Shown in pieces: positions 11,201-22,864 of a stretch of 64,000 nt of DNA. Source of the stretch: Colocasia esculenta (lineage: Eukaryota; Streptophyta; Magnoliopsida; Alismatales; Araceae); assembly GCA_014218235.1 (NCBI GenBank), contig CM024763.1, forward strand, positions 89,452,244 to 89,516,243. The letters are read 5' to 3'. Every line of letters starts with the position of its first letter. Position 1 is the first letter of the stretch. Under the pieces are notes generated by a model, which did no database searches, was not told where the DNA came from, and was given only the letters and a program-made list of their open reading frames with translations. Made by a program: the position numbers and the translations under genes.

Positions 11201-12416
11201 TACCAGGATTTGAAGAGGTCCTTTTGGTGGTCTGGCATGAAGAGGGATGTGGCAGATTATGTATCCCGATGTTTAGTGTGCCAGCAAGTGAAGGCCGAGC
11301 GACAGCAACCATCCGGACTTATGCAAAAGATGGAGATCCCAGTGTGGAAGTGGGAAGCTGTCACTATGGACTTTGTTTCGAGTTTGCCTCGATTTGGGTA
11401 GTCGTAGATAGATTCTCGAAGACTGCGCATTTCTTACCTATGAAGAAGAAGCAGTCGGTTGAGAGTTTATCTAGATTGTATGTTAGTAGTGTGATTAGAT
11501 TGCATGGTGTGCCGAAGTCGATCATTTCGGATCGAGATCAGAGATTTACTTCGAGGTTGTGGAAGGGTCTTCAGCATGCGTTAGGTTCGGAGTTGAAGCT
11601 CAGTTCGGCGTTTCATCCCCAGACAGATGGACAGTCCGAGAGGACTATCCAGACGCTCGAGGATATGTTGAGAGCGTGTGTACTGGATTGGAAGGATGAT
11701 TGGGAGCATCATTTACCTCTAGTGGAGTTCGCATACGACAACAGCTTTCATGCGAGTATTGGTATGGCTCCATTTGTGGCGTTGTATGGTAGGCCTTGCA
11801 GATCTCCTTTATGTTGGGAGGAGATCGGTGATAGGCAGCTGATCGGTCCGGAGTTAGTTTAGGAGACTTCGGATAAGGTCCAGCTTATCAGGAAGAGGCT
11901 TGTTGCGGCGCAGGATAGGCAGAAGAGCTACGCCAACAACAGAAGGAAGGATTTGGAGTTCGAAGTGGGTGAGCATGTCTTCTTGAAGATATCACCTACT
12001 CGTGGTGTCGTCAGGTTTGGCAGGCATAGTAAGCTGAGCCCTAGATTCATTGGCCCGTATGAGATTCTCAGATGATTGGGCAGTGTGGCATATGAGCTAG
12101 CTTTACCCCCAGCTTTAGCTAGTGTTCATCCTGTTTTCCACGTTTCTATGTTTAGGAAGTATGTCCGAGATCCATCTCATGTGATTAGTCATGAGCCAGT
12201 GGAGATTCAGCCAGATTTGTCGTACGTGGAGCAACCAGTAGCTATTCTTGACCGGAAGGTTCAGCATCTCCGGAACAAGGGTATTGCATCGGTGAAAGTT
12301 CTATGGTGGAACTTCTTGCGAGAGGAGGCTACTTGGGAGCTTGAGGATGCGATGAAGAAGAAGTATCCCCGCTTGTTTGAGTAGTTTTGTTTAAACTTCG
12401 AGGACAAAGTTTCTTT

Positions 12417-12429
12417 AAGGGGGAGAGGG
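12417..12429 (+). other. Polypurine tract of G1
   Basis: AAGGGGGAGAGGG lies immediately before the 3' LTR (TGTAAGG at 12430). Confidence 0.9.
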
Positions 12430-12614
12430 TGTAAGGCCCTCGAATTTTGTTGTATTATTTTATTTCATGTAAATAATTCATGTTTGTGTATGCATAGATG
12501 TACATATCTACGTATGTATTAACTAGTTATACTTATGTGTGCATGTGTATAATTAGTTGTAAATAATGTATGAATTGCATGGTGGTAGTGTGTACATGAT
12601 AATACATATGTATG
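12430..12614 (+). repeat. 3' LTR of G1, first 185 bp
   Basis: It matches the start of the 5' LTR (4263 onward) up to ACATATGTATG, where copia C is inserted. The rest should follow copia C beyond 64000. Confidence 0.9.
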
Positions 12615-12911
12615 TGTTAGTTATGGGTGTCCTCAAGCCAATCATAACTTGTACAATCTTGTTCTTTAATAATAATAATAAGGCTTTTATATTCATTATG
12701 TGTAATTCGTTTATCGTTTCATTATGAAGTCCATGAATATGCACAATGGATACTAATTATGATGAGATCATAACAATGGGATTAATGTCCTTTAATGCAT
12801 ATTCTTAATTGTTCCTAGTCGAGGATATTCGAGAAGGACATCGAATATCCGGTTAGACTAGTACAGTTGCACCTGCTCATATGATGAGGTGACTGGTCTC
12901 ATAGTCACTTG
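12615..12911 (+). repeat. 5' LTR of copia C, part 1
   Basis: It starts TGTTAGTTATGGGTG directly against the G1 LTR. It is interrupted at 12911 by the CACTA transposon and resumes at 22899 and again at 58553. The whole LTR would be about 1.5 kb and ends ...CTTTCA at 59700 next to a PBS. Which 5-bp flank was duplicated cannot be checked because the far end is outside the window. Confidence 0.85.
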
Positions 12912-12942
12912 CACTACAAGAAAAAACGCATTTAGAGACCGA
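12912..12942 (+). repeat. Left TIR of CACTA element
   Basis: CACTACAAGAAAAAACGCAT followed by TTAGAGACCGA. It differs from the right TIR at about three positions. Confidence 0.93.
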
Positions 12943-13325
12943 CATTTTCGGTCTCTATTCGGTCCCTATTCGGTCACTAAACAGCTCAGAGACCGAATAG
13001 TGACCGAATTTGTCGGTCAACTTCCGGTCACAAATCTGTGACCGACTAAATTCGGTCTCTATTCGGTCACTATTTAGTGACCGATTAGTGACCGAATCCT
13101 ATCGGTCACTAAAATTTGTTATCAGTGACCGAATTAGTTCGGTCCCTAAATTTAGGGACCGAACAGTGACCGAATTAATTCGGTCCCTAAAGAAGAATTT
13201 AGTGACCGAATTTATTCGGTCACTAAATTAGAAATTAGGGACCGAATTTATTCGGTCACTGTTCGGTCCCTAAATTTAGGGACCGAACAGTGACCGAATA
13301 AATTCGGTCCCTATTCGGTCTCTAT
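12943..13325. repeat. Left sub-terminal repeat array of CACTA element
   Basis: There are many copies of TTCGGTCACTA and TTCGGTCCCTA and their complements, often paired head to head around AT-rich spacers. Such arrays are the binding region for the DNA-binding protein of En/Spm-type elements (family knowledge). Confidence 0.85.
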
Positions 13326-14093
13326 TTAAAAAAAAAATTAAAAAAATATATATATATAGCAAAAAAATTCTGGATAAGTTCTAAAATGGTGGCACCAGAA
13401 AATAATGCCACTTGTACAAGTTTTGGACGCAAGACCAAATCTTCAAATTTTAGCTCCAAAAATCATGTCGAAACAACTCACCACTAAAACAACGTACAAA
13501 CGGAAAGCTGGTGCAATGATAGAGTTCCTTATTCTGCCAGAAGATAAATAATCTTTTTAAAGATGGGTGTTGGCAGCGGACTAGCATCATGCTTGCACCA
13601 TGAGTTGCGCTTACAGCCTATGTACCAGTAATAGAAGCCAACAGAAATATTATAGTTTAGGAGTCCCAAGAAATTGTGAATTAACTGTTAGCTAAATATG
13701 TGAATTACATGTACCATGCCCACTACAACTGCTTGGGCAAGAACCTGTAAGGAGGGGATAAACAACCAATTGCTTTTAATCTAGAAATAATCCCAGGACC
13801 CAAACAGAGAGGATAGGGGAAAAAGTGGCATATTCACACCAGATAAGCATTAATGAGAAACCAGGTTCCACAAATACTATAAAAACAAACATAATGATGC
13901 TGAAGCCTGAAACATGTTGAACGTGCAGATGTTTGTCTGGATGAGCAGCTTTTGGCAAAGAGAACTATATATATTGCATGCAGATAACATTACTTCACGC
14001 AGGTAAAGTAACATGACATGTTTCCTCTAGAAATAGCAAAAAAAGGGGGTGAAAACAGAATTATTGACTATCTCCAATGGGCAACAAACTCAC
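13326..14093. other. CACTA interior, left; nothing recognised
   Basis: An A-run and TA-repeat (13326-13360) are followed by unremarkable AT-rich sequence. The expected C-terminal exons of the M8 gene (after the EGF-like exon) are not visible here. Confidence 0.5.
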
Positions 14094-14766
14094 GTTACTG
14101 CAATCATGGCCATGAAACCCAAGAAAGCAACGACACTTTCCCTCAACACAGTCTCCATTGAAGTTACATGAGCCAGGACATTGACCATGTAAAGGCATTG
14201 GCACTGTGTTGCATAATTCATGGTAAGCAGGGCAAATAAGCTCCCCTACATCAAAAAGAGGAAGGAACTGTGATGATCATGAAGAAGAATGTATTTTTCT
14301 GATCATACAATGGAAGAGAAATAGCAATTACCATTGAAACCAGGGAACTGAACTGGACCTCCAGCTTCTGGACATATTTTCCAGACTCCATCCACAGCAA
14401 CCTAAACAGCAGTGGGTCAAAGTAGATTAGCATTTTCATTTTGGTTTGTGCCTTAGATAGTTATCCATTTGCAAAAAGTGCATGCTTTTAGTGCGCACAT
14501 AAAAGCAAAGTTCCACAGCCTAACTGCAAACATGGAACCTTCTTTGGTCAGTGTTACTTGTATATATTAGATGGTCATTCCATAAAGTCAAAACTATAAA
14601 CTTTCCAGTTCACTAATTTCCCCAGAGAATCACAAAATATCATACTGCAATAAGATGGCAAGCAAATGTGAAATAGTACTATATGGTATTAATATTATTC
14701 AAGATGTTAGGCAATGAAATAGCAACATTCTAAAACTTCCAAGTTCCAACAAACCCAGAAACATAG

Positions 14767-15806
14767 TTGTCAAGGGAACACCTAGGCATTGACGCAAAGG
14801 CGCATTTTTCTGCACTCAGCACCAACCCACTTTTCACAGAACAAAAAAAGCACTCCAAGGTGCCACCTGGGCAGTCAAGGAGCGCACCTTATCCCGTTGG
14901 GTGCCTTGAGGAGTGCATACCCGACACCAAGTTGGGTCCATCTTAAAACCAAACCCCTTGGGCTCGATCGACTCCCCCCATATGCCTTGAGGAGTACATG
15001 TAATATCTTAAGTAAACGAAACTACAAATATAACATTTACTTAAATAATGTTCAGGTAAATAAGATAAGTGGAGGGGATCACATGTAGTTAAGGTAAGCT
15101 GAGAGAATCGGCCTACATCAGATGGAATCGGGGTGGAGCGCTCAGAGTCGGCCCGACCCTGACTCCACCCGATTCCGGACGACTCACCTCGATTCCACCT
15201 TACACCATGGGTGGGTGGTTGCCACCCCCCCCCCCCCCACAAATCGGGTTGCCATAGGCCGATTCTACTCCGAGTCAGCCGATTTTGCCATCCATCCCAG
15301 ACCACTTTTCTCCCATCCTCTCTTTCTAACCTCTGTCATAATCTAATGACTGCATTCTCATTAGACTTGTTTATTGTCCATAGTCAAATAATTATGAGGT
15401 ACATAACTTTTCATTTGATATTTCATTTATATATAATTAGGGAAATATTGAAATCTCTGTCATAATCTAATGACTGCATTCTCATTAGACTTGTTTATTG
15501 TCCATAGTCAAATAATTATGAGGTACATAACTTTTCATTTGATATTTCATTTATATATAATTATTTCAATATTTCCCTCTTCAAATTTTGTGATTTGTTG
15601 TTGCAATGTCAGTCAGTTATGATCATTTTTATTGGATTTTTATGAGCATTATATATTTTTAGAGAAATAAATATTATATAGGGGATACTCTTCAAATAGA
15701 GCAGATTAGGTGTCATCCTGGGCGCCTAAGAGCCCTTAGGCGGGGAGTTAAGTGCTTAAGCACCTAAGGAGCCCAAGCACGCCTTGGTCGCTTTGACACC
15801 TTGACA
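14767..15806. repeat. Candidate small TIR element within the CACTA interior
   Basis: TTGTCAAGG near 14767 and its complement CCTTGACAA near 15798 bracket about 1 kb that contains GGCGCC/CCTAGG-like words near both ends, a C-run (15225-15239) and a tandem duplication. The flanks could be a TA duplication, but the TIR is short and I could not confirm boundaries. It overlaps the intron between the exons at 14401 and 16207. Confidence 0.3.
15331..15577. repeat. 124-bp tandem duplication with an inverted junction
   Basis: CTCTGTCATAATCTAATGAC begins at 15331 and again at 15455, and about 108 bp are repeated almost exactly. The first copy ends GGGAAATATTGAAAT (15440-15454). The second is followed by its complement ATTTCAATATTTCCC (about 15563-15577). 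Confidence 0.85.
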
Positions 15807-18048
15807 AGTATGACCAGAAACAGAAAACTAGACAATGACAGTGGAACAACGATCTAACATTCCCCCAATGTCAGGGTAATACCCAATTAGTATGAAAGCT
15901 ATGAACAATAGTTCACTTTGAACTTAAGATTTTGTAAGTCAAGGTTGCTCTGGAATGTGGAGCCAAGTGCCTTGTAATAATGCATAGTATAAATAAATTT
16001 GTTGGTTGAACCAAGGCCTTGTTGATTATTATTGGCCAAAATCTAGCCAGTATTTTAATCCTAACATCTAGCAGAAATTTAATAACCAGTTCAGGTAAAA
16101 GACCCTGACAAAGCAAATGTTACATAGCAGAAAATGAAAAGATGTCGTGTAAACAGCCGTAAATAAATGAAATGAAAATGATTCTGTGATTAGCAAGCTA
16201 CTGCACCTCCAATGAGCTATTTATGCATCTATGCTGATAACAGCCATTCCCTTGAGTCATAGATCCTCGAACAAACCCAGAACGTACCAAAGATGAAGAC
16301 ATACATCTATGCACACAGAAAAAACATTAGCATGTTTTGAGAAACATCACTCCAACCAAAATAAAATGCACTTTCTACCTTAAGGACTGGCACAATTATT
16401 GAATATAGCTACATGTTATTCATTGAAAAGGACATGACATTCAGTATGCCACATAGGACTCCCTCCACAGTTTTAATTGCAATTGGTTTTTGTATAATAA
16501 ATATATACACCCACGAACAGGATTTCGGTAACCATTTCTTGGACAGTAGCTTAACAAGTCCCCATCTTAAGACAAGTTTTATATATGAAGGGACAAGTCT
16601 ATTATGTTAAAAAAGGATTCTCATTTCTGATAAGATTTAGAAACCCTTGTGTCTAGACAAAATCAATCCAATTTGTCGATTCCGATGAAAAAGCAAGTTG
16701 AGAGGAGATTCCAACTAGATTCAAAGGCAATGCATCGAACCCATGCACACACCTTTGTTTGCCTGTGGGAAATATATAGCTACATCTTCTAGCTCCAAGC
16801 CTGTAAAGTTTTCAGAGAATGCCTGCCGACAGAAAGACAAATAATTGGTTTCTAAAGAACAGTGCAATGAACCAGCTGTCTAGTGAAGGGGCATTGGCAG
16901 TGCTGCATCTATAACGAAGCACTAAAGTTTGACGCATGTGTTTGAAATGAACTCACTCCATAGTGATGTCTCGAGTGCATCACAACATGACGAAGGACCA
17001 CACGAGTAACCATCCGTCCAAGCTTCTCATCCATGAGTTGAACAGTGACCTGCATATATAACAAATACTAGGTCAAGAAAAGTGTTTGCAAAGTCTGGAA
17101 TGATCACTACAATAACTAAGCAAACACTATCAGAAATTATCATGAAAGGCATGATAAAGTTTATGCACCGAAGGGCTGTAGACAATTTTGTACTTCTCCA
17201 TGATCTTAGCATCTGGGGTTACATTTCAGATGACTGTGTTGCTGATAGCTGCATTAGAGAATATCACATATCCTATGTGAATTGGGATTTCCTTCTAAGC
17301 TCCCTCTCTTCCCATGATCCAGGTGAACTTTCAAGAACTGCTCCCAATTCCATAAGCTCATATAACACATCCAAGAACATCAATTTCTACAAGTCAACTG
17401 ACCTTGAAAGGTACTTGGCATCACCTTGGGTAAGGAAGAGAAGGCATGTAGGGATGTAGCCAATCAAATGTTTTGCCAAACGTTCATGCTAATTGAGGGA
17501 TCTAGCAGATATAGATTAATGGGATGTGGCTTGAGAAAGAGGTAATCTAGACAAATAGCTAACATCCCACTAAAAATCCAATATTGTAGCAGAGCCGGAT
17601 TTAGAATGGTGTTTAGTACTTTAACTTTATGCAACCACAGAAGTAGTCCCCGAAGGTTCTCATAGACATCAGAAAGTGTAGATGAAGATAGAGCACCACA
17701 CAAAAGTTCAACTATACTCCCATCGACAAATTTTCAAAACAAATGAATGGGAAATTAAATCCACACCATGATTGAGCTGCAAATTTTAAAGTCTAATCAT
17801 TTCCTTTTATCTGTGAACAAGAGGACATGATTCAGGTATTAAAAATAAGGAAATAATATAATAAAAAAGTGCCAAACAGGGAAGGTGGAAATGTTTAAGG
17901 TGTTTATCCATTGAATCCACCGTCCCTCCTTGTTGAATCAAACAGTATGATAATATGCTAAAAAAAGGAGGAAAAATAGTAGTTCAAGCATTTCCCCACT
18001 GGGGCCACTATCCAGTGCTTCTCAAAACTACCCTTCCCAAGATGCTTC

Positions 18049-18162
18049 AGAAAAATGTGGCAAATCCTTTTTTTTTTTTTTGAAACGTGGGTGGTACCAC
18101 GGTGTATTATACGAAATAGAGAGGAATGTACAAAGGATGGCCAAAGAAAAATGTTGCTAATC
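18049..18162 (-). mobile_element. 5'-truncated LINE tail with target-site duplication
   Basis: On the minus strand a short 3' end (TTCGTATAATACACCGTGGT then ACCACCCACGTTTC) is followed by a poly-A tail (T-run 18068-18081). It is flanked by an 18-bp duplication with two mismatches (18049-18066 and 18145-18162, AGAAAAATGT.GC.AATC). Only about 78 bp of the element remains. It lies in the large intron of the captured M8 gene. Confidence 0.75.
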
Positions 18163-21100
18163 ATGTTTAGGTAACTTCTGAATGTTGTAGTTTTCCTAGC
18201 AAGTGAAAGAGAAGTGCATGTTACAAGGATCAACAATTTGTTTCATGAACATTATTTCGATAGCTTGGGTGTTACATCACACTTCCAGAAAAAAGGTTTT
18301 AGACATTACACAAGAGTTTTATTCACTCTTTTATCCCCTCCCCTAATTGATCACATGGAAGTGAAGATGACTTTCAATTGAAAATGTGTCAATTTTAACA
18401 GATATTACAATGATTTGAATCAGATGGAAACATGTTTTGCACTAGTTGTCTTAGTAAGATTTGGTCTTCAAAAAATTCCATAAGAAATAATTAAATTGTT
18501 GCAACATACATGCATCTCAGGTCATATAGTAATTACACAGTTAGTGCATGTGCACTTGCAAGCAGTTACAAATAAGGTAGAATCAAATTGGATTGTCGCA
18601 GATTGACCAATCCAATTGGACTCATGCCCAACTGATCCAACTCCAAATCCAATCCACTTGGCCCGAGTTTTCACTGGGTCACATTCTATCTTTCTTGCCA
18701 CAATCTTTGGAATTCTGAACATAGGCAAACAATAGATTGGTAAATTAGCCAGCATCTCCTTACAAAGGAGCAAAGTACCTGGCTACCTTCATACAATGGA
18801 ATCTTGCCCTTCAACCTACCAGTCCACTTTGAAATTTCTGCCAAATTCTAACCTACACACCAAGCTATTATTGAATAGCACCCAGTGGGGCATTGTAATA
18901 ACACACCTGCCCTTCTAACAGCCAACTCTCCATGTTGACTCCTGAAATCATTTTTTTAAAGTAAAGACAAATCATACCACCAATTTTCTTTATAAAAGAG
19001 ATGTTACAAACTTTCAGGTCAGCATATACTTCTCGTAATTAACTTTCCAGTCTCTAGTATTCTCAAGGAAATCCCAGTATCAATTTGTTTGTAAGAAGGT
19101 GAAGAAAATAGTACCATCCATATGAATCACCCCAAACCCTATGCACAAGACTAGAAGTTTCTACTCAATCCCTATAGTACTCTGCCCTTTGCCAAATGTT
19201 GCCTAGGAGCTGAGCTACTAAAACAAAGAGAAGAGTGGACATGTTATCACCCTGCCTGTGACCACTCTTGCTGGTTGAGAAGGGACAAGCATCACTAGCC
19301 AGATAAATAATGAGGGAGGAAGAAAAATGTATTCCACTTGTCAAATTGCCACTGCCTTATGCCATTTTCCCTTCACCGATGTTGCTTATAGAACTAAGTC
19401 TTAACCATCCAGTGCAACTCATGTGTGTTTCCATGGCCATTTGCTTGGACAGTTATAAGTTACAACATGAGATCAGCAGTGGCACTACATAATTCGAGGT
19501 TTCTGAAGGTGCTTTTATCAATTTTCCCTGAATTTAAGTCAAATAGAGGCCTACAGGCAACTGAATGCCTTTCTCCATTTAGTTATAGGAAACAATTTCC
19601 TAAATAGTTTGTTGTATCTATTTCAGCTCCATAATGTTTCCCTTCGGCTCATATACTCATATTCATTGTTTGCCGTGGCGGAGCAAATCGAAGTGTATCA
19701 CAGGATTCCCGATTCGACCGATTCCCATGCGAATTGGACCGATTCTCATCGATTCCCATGCGAATCGGCCCGATTCTCCCGAATCGGAATGAATAAGAAA
19801 AAACCAATTCGGGGTGAATCGGCGATGCAGTGAAACAAGCTCATATTATCCACTAGATGGCCAACTGCACTAAAAATATTTATAGATGTGATGCATGCAT
19901 TCTAGAGATAACATTAGTCTATCATAAATTTGTCTACTATGAGAACAGAAGATAAAAAGAATGGGGGGAGAATGGTGTATATATAAATGTAAGAAAGAAG
20001 AAAGAGGTCGGGAAGAGAACAAGAGTGATCTATTGCTTGTGATTTATTTTTCTCAATAACAGTACAACATCAGAAAAACTTGGATTTACTACCATCAGCA
20101 TGCTGCATTCTTTTTAAGGTAGTGTGAGCAGAAATAAATTGGTACTTATCAGCATAGTCAGTATCACATAGCATACATAAATTAGCTACTTGGCTGCGTC
20201 TTCTCTTGCTTTCATCTCGAAAATGAGCAAAGGCATGAGGATCAAACCCAAGAACATGCATGACCTGTAAAGCAACAATAGAACAACAATAGATATAATG
20301 TAGGTTTGACTTGCATCAAATTCTGTTAGAAAATGAAGATAGAAACCTCATGTATTAGAGTAGCTGTAAATAATGTCTCCGCTTCAGCAGTCAAATGACG
20401 AGGGGCAACATTAACATGACCTGATAAACCATTGAAAATCATTCTTAGTTAATTTCTGGTATCCATCATAGAACAACTGCTGTGAGTAAAAAATTGGTTT
20501 TATTGCAACAAGATTCCAGTAAAATACCTGCAATTGCCCGACCCCATTGATCACGTTCACATGCTACTGCCCATGCAAGTGTGTTACCAGTGGTTGGCCT
20601 AGTGGTTACCAAAAGAACTAAGTCAGCATCAGCAACACCATCTGCAAAGAAGATGAAAGGTTACACACATGACACCAAAGGCAAATACAGGAACTGATTT
20701 CAAAAAGAAAGAAGGAAAGAAAGAAAGATACCCTCTATATATTCATGAGGTAGTTGCACACCACCATCCTGGCCACATGCAGAGTATCCACTGAACCGTA
20801 AATTTCCCTTCACAGGCTCTACAGACAACGTCCGCTTAAACCACTCTGCAGTTTGCTCCAATGCCTACACAAGCAGATGTAAGCATACACAAAAATCAAC
20901 AAAGTCAGCATCACTACTAAGTTAGTATCAACCAAACAGCTAGAAGGTCTTAAAAGAATTGGATTACTTGTTCAGTTACCCACTTGTCTTTCACAGAAAA
21001 TTACTCAACAGGATAATCCTCATCATGGGTTAAGTCCTCATCAAAACATAAATACGAAGCAATGGAATACACTTTTAGTTAGTGAATTGGAGATTAGAGA

Positions 21101-21590
21101 AGGATTTGCACAAATCTTTGCCAGCAACCACATAGACACAAGTTAGCTCCATAAAAGTGGAGTAGATTCTCAGACATTGGCATGTTTCAAAGAAGAGCCT
21201 GTGGAGGAAAGATAGATGTTCTAAGTCTTCTCAATTAAAATCAGCTTCTCCTCAAAAGTGCATTTTTGTAGTTCAGTTTTTTTCAGTGTAAAGCAACATG
21301 TCCTTAACATTAAGGGTATATTAAACTTCTCAGTCCACCATATAACTGATGTCTATCAGCAACATTTCCAAAACATGATATCATATTACACTTGCACAAA
21401 GTGTTTATTTTATACCACAAATTTTTATCAACTGGTACCCAATGGACTAATTTTGGAGGGAGATTTGTGAACTGCATAGTCCTAGTTAAGTCATGTTTCA
21501 TCAGAAAGAACCAATATGCAAAGAGCTACATGTTGTGCAGCCCCAAGAACATGAATCTAGCAATATATAATCAGATGTTAATACATTACC

Positions 21591-22505
21591 TTGCGAAGTC
21601 GCAGCTTCTTGTCAGCCACTGAGGACGCAGAGAAGGAGGAAAATGAGGACGCAGAGAAGGAGGCGGCGCTGCCAGAGAGGATGACGACGACAAATGATGG
21701 CGAGGAGGAGGGCAGAGTTGTAGAGGAACATGAAGAGGGAGACCCAGAGGAAGAGGCGGGAGAAGACAGTGGGGGGATGGCGTTGAGGGTGGAGAGGAAG
21801 GAAACGGGCTTGGCAGCGAAGATGGAGGCGACGGCGAAGACAACAGTGGCAGTGGCAAGGAGGGAGAAGGTGAAGAGGTTGATGGTGGTGGTCTGGAGCC
21901 GGTGGATGATGGGGGTGGGTGACGAGGTTGTGGCGAGGACGGCGAAGGAGGGCGGGGAAGACAAGGGCGAGGGTGATGAGGACGAAGGTCGCGAGGGGAG
22001 GCCGACTCCCGCAACACCTCCCCCAACGTCAGCTACTGCAGCTCCTCCGGCGGCACGGTGGGGGAGGGTAGCAGCTGCTGGTTTTCCTCACAGAGAGAAG
22101 AAGAGGGAAGAAAGAAGCTGGCGGCAGGGTTGGGGGGGTCAAGGTGGGTGCAGTCGGGCTGAATGGGGGGTTGCAGTGGGGTTTCAGAGGAAGAAGATGG
22201 TCGACGGTGGCGAGACAGTGTCGGAATGGTCATGGTGGGGACCGGCCCTGACGTCTGGAGGCGACAGGAGAAGACGACGGCGGCGGTGATGGCGGCGGCG
22301 TCCGGCGACAGCGGCAGCCTCCGGCGATGGCAGCGCACGGCGACGGCATCTGGCGAAGGCGGCGCACGGCGATGGAGTCCGGCGAACGAGAGAGAGAGAG
22401 AGAGAGCAAGCAGGGATGGAGGAGAGAAAGAGAGAGAGCGCGTTCGGACGGAGGAGGGAGAGAGAGTGCGCGAAAGGGGGGATAAATGGGGGAAGACGCG
22501 GCCAT
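21591..22505. other. GC-rich first-exon/promoter-like region of the captured fragment
   Basis: This low-complexity, GC-rich region contains GAGGAGG-type repeats and a GA-run (22386-22405). On the minus strand it encodes Ser/Pro-rich sequence with one hydrophobic stretch (LFTFSLLATATVVFAVASIF) ahead of the M8-derived ADKKLRLRK. The long plus-strand frame (21591-22289) and the alternative minus frames look like shadows of biased composition. The sequence upstream of ADKK is not typical M8 sequence and may come from a second source. Confidence 0.45.
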
Positions 22506-22864
22506 AGCGACCGAGCAGTCCTTATTCGGTCTCTGCAGAATAGAGACCGACTAAATCGGTGACTATTCGGTCACTATGTAGTGACCGAATAGTGACTGCC
22601 CTTAATCGGTCACAAAATTTTTTCACATCCCGCTAACGCGGTCACTATTCGGTCCCTAAATAGTGACCGAATAGTGAACAATATAATCAGTCTCAAAAAA
22701 TAAAGACCGAAAATTTCGGTCTCTATTCGGTCACTATTTAGGGACCGAATAGTGACCGAATTATAATCGGTCTCTAAAATATTTGTTTAGTGACTTAATA
22801 TTATCGGTCACAATTCGGTCACTATTTAGAGACCGAATAAGGACCGAAATTTTTGGTCTCTAAA
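22506..22864. repeat. Right sub-terminal repeat array of CACTA element
   Basis: Repeated TTCGGTC(A/C)CTA words and complements mirror the left array and end at the right TIR. Confidence 0.85.

Larger units (their letters stand above)
7700..12384 (+). pseudogene. Decayed gag-pol of G1, with introns in gag
   Basis: In order: a Pro-rich Gag start (exon 1, 7700-7912), Gag exon 2 (8001-8192), then exon 3 with the capsid-like ERADVWWASLLRTRFED segment, CCHC knuckles (CLKCGSSDHKIKDC near 8850), aspartic protease (LFDTGATHSF, about 9083), reverse transcriptase (VFIDDVLVYS, about 10100), RNase H, zinc-binding and catalytic integrase (SDRD; FHPQTDGQSERT) and a C-terminal chromodomain (WWNFLREEATWELED). 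An acceptor-like TTTATTGCAG ends 2 nt before the ATG. It is broken by TAG at 7868, a small deletion with frameshift near 8680, TAG at 9024, 10589 and 10724, a 22-bp deletion near 11390 that shifts the integrase frame, TAG at 11860 and TGA near 12074. Most stops are CAG to TAG, as expected from cytosine deamination. Not functional. Confidence 0.92.
4263..12614 (+). mobile_element. Ty3/gypsy chromovirus G1 (visible part)
   Basis: The element has a 5' LTR (4263-7509), initiator-Met PBS (7515-7526), decayed gag-pol (7700-12384), polypurine tract (12417-12429) and the first 185 bp of the 3' LTR (12430-12614). A copia element then interrupts the 3' LTR; the remainder should lie right of the window. 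The chromodomain at the end of pol and the CTTCGAGGACAAAG motif before the polypurine tract place it in the Tekay/Del lineage. The 5-bp flank on the left is TGAGG (4258-4262); its partner is not visible. G2 and G3 in this window belong to the same family. Confidence 0.93.
14094..21964 (-). pseudogene. Captured leishmanolysin-like (M8) zinc metallopeptidase fragment
   Basis: Ten minus-strand exons can be read, mostly with GT-AG borders and matching phases: 21590-up (ending ADKKLRLRK), 20732-20864, 20528-20641, 20347-20420, 20190-20264, 16957-17049, 16753-16822, 16207-16306, 14332-14401 and 14094-14245. They spell recognisable plant M8 sequence: SGYSACGQDGGVQLP, DADLVLLVTTRPTTGNTLAW, the active-site helix HEVMHVLGFDPHAFAHF (an intron splits HE/VMH), QLMDEKLGRMVTRVV, FSENFTGLELED, the Cys-rich GNGCYQHRC and an EGF-like module (CNFNGDCVEGKCRC). 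Exon 16753-16822 joins GLELED directly to YFPQANK. In the family the missing stretch of roughly 100 residues carries the third zinc-binding His and the Met-turn. The segment between QANK and RCM and the normal C-terminus are also absent. The first exon is fused to Ser/Pro-rich low-complexity sequence with a hydrophobic stretch. Predicted catalytically dead, possibly transcribed. Confidence 0.85.

Noticed and set aside
12943..13325. Regular short repeats that might suggest a CRISPR array
   Set aside because: Repeats occur in both orientations without unique equal-length spacers and lie just inside CACTA TIRs in a plant genome.
17082..17459. 125-codon plus-strand frame in the CACTA interior
   Set aside because: It overlaps the large intron of the captured M8 gene, and I recognise no family. 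Its first part overlaps intron sequence next to exon 16957-17049. I cannot support it as a gene.
21591..22289. Long plus-strand open frame (232 codons) in the CACTA right end
   Set aside because: It is Glu/Arg/Gly-rich low-complexity sequence antisense to the fused first exon of the M8 fragment. Several other frames here are also open because of composition.
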